The notes under the pieces were generated by a model. It had not been told where the DNA came from and did no database searches. It was given only the letters and a program-made list of their open reading frames with translations. A DNA stretch of 64,000 nucleotides. It comes from Ascarosepion bandense. Its lineage: Eukaryota > Mollusca > Cephalopoda > Sepiida > Sepiidae. A program made the translations under genes and the position numbers. Where the stretch lies: assembly GCA_037127315.1 (NCBI GenBank), contig JBBBDQ010001686.1, forward strand, positions 1,371,001 through 1,435,000. The letters run 5' to 3'. How positions within the stretch are numbered: the stretch's first letter is position 1; each line of letters begins with the position of its first letter. This document shows positions 57,047 to 64,000 of the stretch, in pieces.

Positions 57047-57555
57047 CTAGCACTATAACCCGGCGTTGCTCGGGTACAATGAAAGCTTTAAAACTAATCC
57101 ATGGTCCTGGAACTCAGGCTATTTGGACGTTGGCACAAAAGACTAAAAAGCAATAGTCGTTTCCAGTTAAAGCGAAACCGTAGACTGAAAGAAAAATGAA
57201 TGGATGTAAGTCAAATTTTGATTTCCTGGTATCGATATCAAATAAGTTTTTTCGTTTAAACTGAATTTTGAAGGCTAAATAAGTCCTCTGAGTAAATGGT
57301 ATCATGGCTGAGACTAAGAATTACAATTATACCTACTTAGAGCCAAATCCGAAACATAAACTAAAATAAAAGGGCTTTCATTTTAGTTTATGTTTCGGAT
57401 TTGGCTCTAAGTAGGTATAATTGTAGTTCTTAGTCTCAGCCATGATACCATTTACTCAGAGGACTTATTTAGCCTTCAAAATTCAGTTTACGACGAAACA
57501 AACTCATTTGATATCGATACCAGGAAATCAAAATTTGACTTACATCCATTCATTT
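57047..57555. mobile_element. Helitron-like ends in a large palindrome
   Basis: 57,047-57,372 is the inverted 3' part of the 42,968 element, starting with CTAG and the hairpin CCCGGCGTTGCTCGGG. From 57,376 on, the same internal sequence is present in forward orientation to about 57,555. The arms (about 178 bp: 57,195-57,372 and 57,376-57,555) meet with only a few bases between them. Confidence 0.75.
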
Positions 57556-57559
57556 CTTA

Positions 57560-58021
57560 TTTCTTACTTCACTAGAACATCTTGTTCTTTACTTTTCCAG
57601 GTTCAATAACTTGTCCTGTTCTTTTCCAGGTTTAATATAATCTTAAGAATATTACTTTTCATGCGCAGTTTTCCATATAATTCATGATTTTTCCAGGCAT
57701 AGCTATTAATTAAACTTGTCCCTTACTTTTCCAGGTTCAATAACTTGTCCTGTTTTTTTTTTCTTTTTCGGGTTTAATATAATCTTAAGAATATTGCTTT
57801 TCTAGCGCGAATTTTCACATGTAATATATGTTAAATATTCTGAAAGTTTCCAATTATTCCCGCACTAACATTTCTTTTTTTTTTTTTTACTCAGTAACCA
57901 TATGCGATTTAGTGGCTTTATTGCCTTGATCAGGTGTTTAATGATTATTTTAAAACCCTTCTAACGTTTACTTCATCGCAATACTTTTAGTATGTTCACA
58001 TAAACACTGAAATTTTATTCA
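57560..58021. repeat. AT-rich spacer with a local tandem duplication
   Basis: ACTTTTCCAGGTTCAATAAC at about 57,591 and 57,727 and TTTAATATAATCTTAAGAAT at about 57,631 and 57,772 show a duplicated segment with a period of about 138 bp. The rest is unassigned. Confidence 0.6.
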
Positions 58022-58220
58022 CAAAATTGGAGTAGATAGACTAAACTATCGCCCGGTTCACACTCCACCAACGTCTATTGAACAGGTGAAGAGGCTCATC
58101 CCTTGTTTCCTGTTTAGGATGCGGTTCCCGGTTTTCTCTTTTCTAATCTTTTCACTCCTATGTAGCCCCTTGCACACCAGTGGCGTTACCGCCTTTTCTC
58201 GGGGTGATATGATTTAAAAA
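58022..58220 (+). repeat. L2-like LINE 3'-tail module, single copy
   Basis: One unit of the module amplified at 6.5-7.4 kb (ACTAAACTATCGCCCGGTTC, GAACAGGTGAAGAGGCTCAT) followed by the tail CTATGTAGCCCCTTGC...GGGGTGATATGATTT. Confidence 0.8.
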
Positions 58221-58589
58221 AAAATCTTGAATTCCTCAAGTCTAGAATTAGCTGTTTATCTTACCTGTTATTTTACGCTAATAAAACTTACGCAGGTAAT
58301 CATCTAACTTGAGTGGCTTTTGAGTCTTGTATTAGGCGAACATTATTAAAAATTAAAACGTTTTTTAGTAAGGAAATTTTCGAAGCACTGCTTAGATGTA
58401 GTACAAGGCCGAAAGTACGGGGCACCCAGTGAGGATTAAATTCACTATTTATCGTAAAAATTTTAACGATAGAAGATTGCTCAACATAACACCACGTCGG
58501 GGTTAGATGTGGCACAAATCCGAAACCATCGTGTATTCAGTGAAGATCGAACTCACTACTCATAGTTTCTAGCCAGACAAATTTTCTGA
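58221..58589. other. Unassigned spacer
   Basis: No gene seen. Two related segments (AAGTACGGGGCACCCAGTGAGGATTAAATTCACTA at 58,415 and ATCGTGTATTCAGTGAAGATCGAACTCACTA at 58,528) suggest an old tandem repeat of about 113 bp. Confidence 0.4.
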
Positions 58590-58696
58590 GCTGTGCACCA
58601 CATCAAGGCATATACCCTTGGGAAAGGTATTAATCCGTCTCTTCCCTCGAGCTATGGGTCAAATAACAGGACAGATTGGGTTCTATGGCCTTGGCA
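58590..58696 (+). repeat. SINE-A middle fragment
   Basis: CCTTGGGAAAGGTATTAATC to GGTTCTATGGCCTTGG. Head and 3' end are missing; it joins the LINE directly. Confidence 0.75.
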
Positions 58697-59205
58697 ACTA
58701 GGATTCAGTCACTTTCTCACCGGCGCAATGTGGCTTCCCTGTGTCTCTTCTACAAATAATTTCACGGCTTCTGCTCTGACGAACTTAGCTCACGGGTGCC
58801 TCCTATATATAAATTTACTCAAGCCACACGATTAGCAAGTAGATCCCACCCTTTTGCTGTGAAAGCAATAAATTGTAAACCCAAATTCTACACCATCAGC
58901 TTATTCTCTCGCACGTTTCAGCTGTGGAATTCCCTTCTATTTACTTGCTTTCCTGACAGATACAATCTTCAAGAATTCAAATGTAAAGTCAATAGTCATC
59001 TCCTATCTCACTGATTGCATCCTCTCTCTCATGCTCTTTCCTTCGTGCACTCCACTCTCATCAGTATTCTCATCCTGCTCTTTCCCTCTATCTGACACCC
59101 CCTATAACCTGTCACTCTTTGTCATAACTTTCCTCCTATGTAACCCCTTGCGCAACAGTTGCAGTAAAATGACTTGCTTGGGGCGACACGATGATATATA
59201 AAAAA
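58697..59205 (+). mobile_element. L2/CR1-like LINE C-terminus and 3' tail
   Basis: 58,796-59,014 encodes ATRLASRSHPFAVKAINCKP, LFSRTFQLWNSLLFTCFPDR, then YNLQEFKCKVNSHLLSH, the C-terminal signature (LWNSLP...CFP...NLQxFKxxVxxHLL) of L2/CR1/Jockey-like LINEs. About 190 bp of 3' UTR follow, ending CCTATGTAACCCCTTGCGCA and TTGGGGCGACACGATGATAT. This copy defines the tail found throughout the window. Confidence 0.85.
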
Positions 59206-59836
59206 AACTAATATAGAACCCTCTTTATCATTTTCAACCAATACAATGTTTTATCCTTGTCTGTCCTCTGGTTTTACCATCAAACATTGTCATATATCTG
59301 TTTACTCTAGTTTTATTCTAAAACTGCCACTTATGATTAGTAGATAGGAGGATACATTCGTCATAATAACTCGTTGCCAAAAACGGAAATTATTAAAGAC
59401 TCATCCTAATATATGAAAGCAGTAAATAAAAAATGTGCGCACGCATGCGCATAGACGCACAGTTACGGACATACAATCGCTTGGATTTTCTCCGCTAATA
59501 GTAGCTTTGGTAATTGTTCTCCGCTCTGCACCTCTGGACTTTCTTATCATGGTTATCCGTCCATCTAGCCTGGAGTTCTCCACCAGGCAATAAAGAGAAA
59601 CTCGAAGGCCTTTGAAGTAACAATCGACTGACCGATAAGTTATTGGGATCATCCAAAATGATGGTCCAGGGAGCATTTTTATAATCCTAACGCATCGCGC
59701 CAGCCGTCGCACCAGAAGGATGGAACCCCACCCATTCCTCGCGACCTGTTATCTCATTCGCAAATTAAATGCAAACAAGGAAGCTATATACTGATGGTGC
59801 GGACCCACCCATGCCTATTTACAGAGAATCCCCCCG
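59206..59836. other. Unassigned low-repeat stretch
   Basis: A 103-codon minus-strand frame (59,401-59,712) is present, without a recognisable family and without support for being a gene. 59,440-59,470 is CpG-rich (GCGCACGCATGCGCATAGAC). Confidence 0.4.

Positions 59837-59921
<85 letters not shown>
59837..59921. repeat. (AC)n(AT)n microsatellite
   Basis: About 21 AC units followed by about 19 AT units. Confidence 0.95.
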
Positions 59922-59923
<2 letters not shown>

Positions 59924-60099
59924 AAATTTGCATGTAGTTCGCAAACATTCCTGCTGGCATATATACAGACGTTTCATATTATCAAAATATATAAATTTAA
60001 AAGATATTTGTCAATACATACAGGCAGATACGAATATATATACATGTAAATACGTGTGTATGTCTGTGATTGCGCATTTGTGTATAGGCATCTATACGT

Positions 60100-60224
60100 A
60101 GATGTATATATATATATATTATATAGATATATTCATATGCATGTATTTATATAAATATATTAACATTGCTTACGTTTCAAATTGTATGTAATTGCCTTTC
60201 TCTCTCACTTAATCTCTTACTCTT

Positions 60225-60296
<72 letters not shown>

Positions 60297-60783
60297 ATAC
60301 TAATCACAGTGAAACTAACAGCAATTATAAGGAACTAAATCGCTAGAACTGGCGCTAACTTAACTATAATTGAATCAGCTTGAACACCCAGAACAGAACC
60401 TCTTCTTAGGGCAAAGGTGGGGGTATACAAAAAGAAACAAACGGCGTACGAGCACAAAACGTCCAGTACCCGTTGGAAAGAAAAAAAAACCCGCACAGTT
60501 AGGACATCCATTCTCTTAGATTTTGTCCGCTTCATGCCCTGAAGAACCGTAGTGCGAAACCGCGGTAGATTTTGGCTCACGCTTAGATTTTTTGTATAAA
60601 TATATATATATATATATATTTGTGTGTGTAAATATGCATGTATAAATATATGGAAATGTATATATATTATGTATATTATATTATATAGATATATTTATAA
60701 GCATGTATCTACACAAATGTTAACGTTTCAAATTGGACGTAATTCTCTTTCTCAATCTCTCTATCTATCTCACTCTGTCTCCT

Positions 60784-60826
<43 letters not shown>

Positions 60827-60840
60827 ATATATATATATTA
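60100..60840. repeat. Duplicated segment with (CT)n, (AC)n and (AT)n tracts
   Basis: 60,116-60,245 and 60,680-60,810 are related (ATATATTCATATGCATGTAT versus ATATATTTATAAGCATGTAT; ACGTTTCAAATTG; TAATT followed by CTCTTTCTC). Microsatellites: (CT)n at about 60,226-60,243 and 60,786-60,822, (AC)n at 60,245-60,278, (AT)n at 60,279-60,296 and 60,600-60,620. The intervening 60,300-60,590 has no gene; it contains CCTGAAGAACCG followed by CGAAACCGCGG. Confidence 0.75.
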
Positions 60841-60982
60841 ATTCAAATACTTCAATCCAAGGGAAAAAAGCAGGAAGGTAAATTCAAAAAACCCGATCCT
60901 AATTAACATTAAAAATTTTATTTTAATATTAAAAAATGATACAGGAAGAGAGCTCCATGTAATAAAATATTACAGAGCAAAT
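60838..60982 (-). repeat. Repeat Y, inverted copy
   Basis: Inverse of 55,911-56,065 (CTTCAATCCAAGGGAAAAAAG, GAGAGCTCCATGTAATAAAA). Confidence 0.75.
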
Positions 60983-61008
60983 ATATATATATATATATAT
61001 ATACACAC
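60983..61008. repeat. (AT)n microsatellite
   Basis: Short AT run followed by ACACACA. Confidence 0.85.
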
Positions 61009-61012
61009 ATTC

Positions 61013-61317
61013 TGTCAGTTAAGTGCCATACGTGATACACGCTTGGGCCATCATGTCTCTTTCGAGACATGACTGACTGGGCAGAAAAATATCACGCAGT
61101 AGGTTGCCTTTGCTTTCTGCGGTAGACTGATTGCCAACCAAGGCTATAGAACCCAATCTGTGCTGTTATTTGACCCTTAGCTCGAGGGAAGAGACGGATT
61201 AATACCTTTCCCAAGGGTATATGCGCGTATATGATTGCCACGAATTCAACTGGAATTCGAACTCGGCTCTCCGATTTCTCGTTCCGAGTCGATATCCACT
61301 GGACCACAACGGACATC
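61013..61317 (-). repeat. SINE-A, full-length copy
   Basis: Reverse copy, from TGTCAGTTAAGTGCCATACG to the tRNA-like head (GAATTCGAACTCGGCTCTCC for the B-box side, TCGATATCCACTGGACCACA for the A-box side). Well preserved. Confidence 0.9.
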
Positions 61318-61329
61318 CTCAAAATGTAT

Positions 61330-61707
61330 ACATTACCGGGCAGAATTATTAGGCCACCCAATTGTTTTTAAAAAATTATATATTTCATACTATTTTTTAG
61401 TATTTATTGCCAAGTGAATAATTGTAAATGAAAATAGAATGGTTCTTTTGTTAATACTGCACAATAACATGTGCATCAAATGAATTTATAAATATTTAAC
61501 AATTACCTATATTGCAGTTTCATCAATGAAAAAATGAAGAAAATTTAGAGTGGTCCAGACGATTATATTTTCACTTCCTTGTCTTCTAAAATTTTGCTAT
61601 GTAACAAAAGAACCATTCTATTTTCATTTAGAATTATCCACTAAAAATAGTATGAAATACATCATTTCTTTTAAAAAACTGAAGTAGCCTAATAATTATT
61701 GCAGGTA

Positions 61708-61711
<4 letters not shown>
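61330..61711. mobile_element. 380-bp MITE, Tc1/mariner-like, long inverted ends
   Basis: The left end (TACCGGGCAGAATTATTAGG...) and the right end (...CCTAATAATTATTGCAGGTA) are inverted copies over roughly 110 bp, including AATGAAAATAGAATGGTTCT at 61,418 against its complement near 61,612. Non-coding interior with GTGGTCCAGACGATTATATT. Confidence 0.75.

Positions 61712-61752
<41 letters not shown>
61712..61752. repeat. (TA)n microsatellite
   Basis: About 20 TA units immediately beside the MITE end. Confidence 0.95.
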
Positions 61753-61755
<3 letters not shown>

Positions 61756-61794
61756 GGTGCGATATGTAAATTGTCGCTATTTGCCTAGTAAAAT

Positions 61795-61951
61795 TTTGCA
61801 AAGTAATAATAACAAAAGAACCATTCTATTTTCATTTAGAATTATCCACTTAAAAATAGTATGAAATACATCATTTCATATCCACTAAAAATAATATGAA
61901 ATACATCATTTCTTTAAAACACTGTGGTGGCCTAATAATTATGGCCGGTAG
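61795..61951. mobile_element. Half copy of the same MITE
   Basis: Only the right end, from AACAAAAGAACCATTCTATT to GGTGGCCTAATAATTATGGC, with the segment TCCACTAAAAATAATATGAA/ATACATCATTTC duplicated inside. Confidence 0.7.
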
Positions 61952-61955
61952 TACA

Positions 61956-62001
<46 letters not shown>

Positions 62002-62010
62002 CATATATAT
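61952..62010. repeat. (TACA)n(TA)n microsatellite
   Basis: Eight TACA-type units followed by TA repeats. Confidence 0.95.
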
Positions 62011-62214
62011 ACAGTTTAATAATTAAATTTCAGGCGTGCAATGTCCGATCAGTACTTAAAATCCATGCTTGTACGCAATCATCAGGCAGTCGGCAATTGT
62101 AGCGCAAAGATCGGAACATTTATCCCCCACCCCCAAGGCAAGACTGAGATGGTAAGCAAAAAATGCTCTATATAACTGGATCTCCAAAGACACCCATGGC
62201 AGAGATTTCTAATA
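62011..62214. other. Unassigned spacer
   Basis: No gene or named repeat recognised. Confidence 0.4.
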
Positions 62215-62885
62215 TCATACGGCGTTGAGAACTTTTTTTTCGGGGTCTGGTTTTATTGAGCAGTTTTTCCTTGAAAAGAAAAAAACAAAAAAAAAAAAGC
62301 ATTTTTTCCTTGAAATGCATCTTTTCCTTGAAAAAAAAAACATTTTTTCCTTGAATGTGGTCGCGACCCAGAAGCCGTTACGTCTCCTGGGCCGCGACAA
62401 CATTGTTTCGGATTGCATTGATCATTTTTTTTGTCTTTTTCTTTTCGTTGGGTGGCGATTGTGTGATTGCAGCTTTATTTGTTCATGTCCGGTTGGATGC
62501 GTTTCACCACTTCATGCGAGTTAATTGGTCTACGCATGTTGTGAGTCCAGTAACTGTTTCTTTTTTTCCAACTGAGTCTTGCCTGGGGAAATAAAGGTTC
62601 TCATTTTTCGTATCAAACCTGCTGCCCACCTGATGACTGAGAATAAGCACAAAATATATAGTATATTTTTTCCTTAAAAAGCATTTTTTTCCTTGAAAAG
62701 AAAAAAAAAGCATTTTTCCCTTGAAATGCATCTTTTCCTTGAAAAGAAAAAAAAAACATTTTTTCCTTGAAAAGCATTTTTTTCCTTGAAAAGAAAAAAA
62801 AAACAAACAAAAAAAAGCATTTTTTTCTGGAAAAGCATTTTTTCCTTGAAAAGCATTTTTTCCTTGAAAAGAAAAAAAAAAGCCT
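62215..62885. repeat. Array of near-palindromic TTTTTCCTTGAAAAG words with an inserted hairpin segment
   Basis: Words CATTTTTTCCTTGAAAAGAA and variants (CTTGAAATGCATCTTTTCCT) repeat at 62,270-62,357 and 62,665-62,880. Between them, 62,358-62,660 is unrelated and begins with an inverted repeat GTCGCGACCCAG ... CTGGGCCGCGAC (62,360-62,398). Frames through the array give repeating Phe-Ser-Arg-Lys-Lys-Cys and are artefacts. Confidence 0.8.
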
Positions 62886-63042
62886 GAAATTTAATTCATA
62901 ATTTGAAAATCCCTGCATTTTATATCGCATTAGGCTCTTTTTTTCCGGTATGTAATCACGGCGAACTTGTCTTGAAGCTGCTTTTGATGATTTCACTTGA
63001 TGATTGAGTAACACATCAAAGTTATGCCACCGATGTAGGATA
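62886..63042. other. Unassigned spacer
   Basis: No gene seen. A short (AT)n at 63,042-63,051 forms the boundary to the Penelope-like ORF. Confidence 0.4.
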
Positions 63043-63936
63043 ATATATATATATGAACTTAGCAAAGATAACAAAATTCCTTTTCTTGATATATTAATTA
63101 ACACTGACAACAATAAATTTACTATCTCACCGTATCAAAAACCCACTAATAAAAATCCCTCCACACTCAATTATATTAGTGAATGCCCCCACTATTACAA
63201 AATAGCCATTATAAAAAATCTATTATACCGTGCAAAAGTCAATTCATCTACAAATCAGATCTTCTACAGTGAACTAAAAAACATAAAACAGACACTCATC
63301 AATAATAATTTTCCCAACTACATAGTTGATGAACAAATACATTACTTTCTTAAAAAGCTTAACATGGAAAAAACAACACATGATACTAACCCAACCAATC
63401 CTAAACATATCACTCTCTTATACCGTAGCCAGATGCACTCCAACTACCAACTAGATGAAAACATCCTAAAAAAACTCATAAATACTAATATTTCTCCGAC
63501 AGACTCTAACAAAAGAATTAAGTTCATTATATATTACACTAAATCCACTACATCTAATTCATTTGTCCGCAACGACTCTTCCCCCACCGTTAGTGATTTG
63601 CAAAAAACCAATGTAGTATATAAATTCATATGTCCATTTAGAGAATGTATCTCTAACAACCTCAATAATATCTACATCGGCCACACCACAAATTCGCTCT
63701 CACGGCGTCTGACGTTGCACTTAAATGAAAATCCAAATATATTCCGTCATTTAGAACAACACGGTTATCAACGCACACTTCTGAGAAAAACGCTTGTTGA
63801 TAACACGTACATACTCAAACAAGAAAATAATAAGCAGAAACTAAAAATCCTCGAAGCACTCTACATTAAACAGTTTAAACCTGGTTTGAATACAATCAAT
63901 TTCGATATTTCCAACAACGTACTCAAATGTCTGTAA
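63043..63936 (+). CDS. Penelope-like element: RT end, linker and GIY-YIG endonuclease (5' truncated)
   Basis: An uninterrupted frame (nominal ATG at 63,004 lies in flanking DNA; the element starts at about 63,052 behind a short AT run). Residues are counted from that ATG. ELSKDNKIPFLDILI (18-32) is the conserved block just after the catalytic part of Penelope-like RTs; TISPYQKPTNKNPSTLNYIS and CPHYYKIAIIKNLLYRA follow. Residues 208-310 form the GIY-YIG endonuclease: NNIYIGHT (Tyr224, Gly226), RRLTLHL (Arg234/235), and Glu284 in ILEALYIKQFKPGLN. Cys210, Cys215, His249 and His253 give C-x4-C-x33-H-x3-H, the zinc-binding pattern known from endonuclease-bearing Penelope-like elements. The RT palm is missing, so it cannot transpose by itself; the intact frame suggests recent insertion. 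This domain nicks target DNA to prime reverse transcription. Confidence 0.9.
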   Translation: MYIYELSKDNKIPFLDILINTDNNKFTISPYQKPTNKNPSTLNYISECPHYYKIAIIKNLLYRAKVNSSTNQIFYSELKNIKQTLINNNFPNYIVDEQIHYFLKKLNMEKTTHDTNPTNPKHITLLYRSQMHSNYQLDENILKKLINTNISPTDSNKRIKFIIYYTKSTTSNSFVRNDSSPTVSDLQKTNVVYKFICPFRECISNNLNNIYIGHTTNSLSRRLTLHLNENPNIFRHLEQHGYQRTLLRKTLVDNTYILKQENNKQKLKILEALYIKQFKPGLNTINFDISNNVLKCL

Positions 63937-64000
63937 TCAGACCAGGGACCACAACACCACTATTTTGTCACTGTCTTCGGCCATCCGCCACGGTAGGGAT
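63937..64000 (+). other. Downstream flank of the Penelope-like ORF
   Basis: TCAGACCAGGGACCACAACA and following bases to the window edge are probably the element's 3' non-coding part, which is cut off. Confidence 0.4.

Noticed and set aside
59401..59712. 103-residue minus-strand frame as a host exon
   Set aside because: No recognisable domain, no clear splice sites and a repeat-rich context; composition alone could leave such a frame open.
62225..63113. Cys/Lys/Phe-rich frames (SRKKCF repeats) resembling a small cysteine-rich secreted protein
   Set aside because: They are translations of the TTTTTCCTTGAAAAG array; both strands and several frames give similar artefacts.

Overview
This window looks like gene-poor, repeat-saturated nuclear DNA from an animal, most plausibly a mollusc and quite possibly a coleoid cephalopod such as an octopus. 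The reasons are: AT-rich sequence; no open reading frame that looks like a host exon; a 5S rRNA-like sequence of molluscan type; (TTAGGG)n-type telomeric repeats; two tRNA-derived SINE families; and a mixed retroelement load (RLE-type R4/Dong-like, RTE-like and L2/CR1-like LINEs, and Penelope-like elements) together with Tc1/mariner and Helitron relics. The species call is inference. No intact host protein-coding gene was found.

Layout. 1-7.9 kb: SINE copies, a 5S rRNA-like unit, LINE scraps, a four-copy 310-bp tandem block and a six-copy tandem LINE-tail module. 7.9-15.1 kb: three copies (A, B, C) of an R4/Dong-like LINE with a restriction-like endonuclease, interleaved with an undescribed roughly 500-bp repeat ('X') and (AAT)n tracts. 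15.2-19.6 kb: a duplicated block of old LINE sequence and a 22-bp-type minisatellite. 19.6-31.9 kb: an RTE-like tail, then an 8-kb satellite with an 85-bp unit, split by the longest R4/Dong-like copy (D, minus strand, with RT motifs still readable). 31.9-36 kb: a satellite with a unit of about 350 bp, an RTE-like insertion and a 65-bp minisatellite. 36.4-40.9 kb: Penelope-like fragments and a minus-strand RTE-like LINE that carries an endonuclease domain, a SINE insertion and a 61-bp minisatellite grown out of its own coding sequence. 40.96-47 kb: an interstitial telomeric tract, a 137/275-bp satellite, Helitron-like pieces and LINE insertions. 47-54 kb: mariner, MITE and Penelope-like relics, an L2-like LINE, 1.1 kb of (GATA)n, a Tc1 relic and 1.8 kb of polypurine DNA. 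54-64 kb: more SINEs, inverted-repeat elements, microsatellites, a TTTTTCCTTGAAAAG array and, at the right end, a Penelope-like ORF with a GIY-YIG endonuclease.

How the parts interact. The genes here are selfish elements and their parasites. The clearest theme is target preference: the R4/Dong-like LINE copies lie in (TAA)n-type DNA, including the ATT-rich part of the 85-bp satellite. A second theme is that pieces of mobile elements (LINE tails, a LINE coding segment, a SINE half, a Penelope-like N-terminus) have been amplified in tandem and so seed new satellite DNA.
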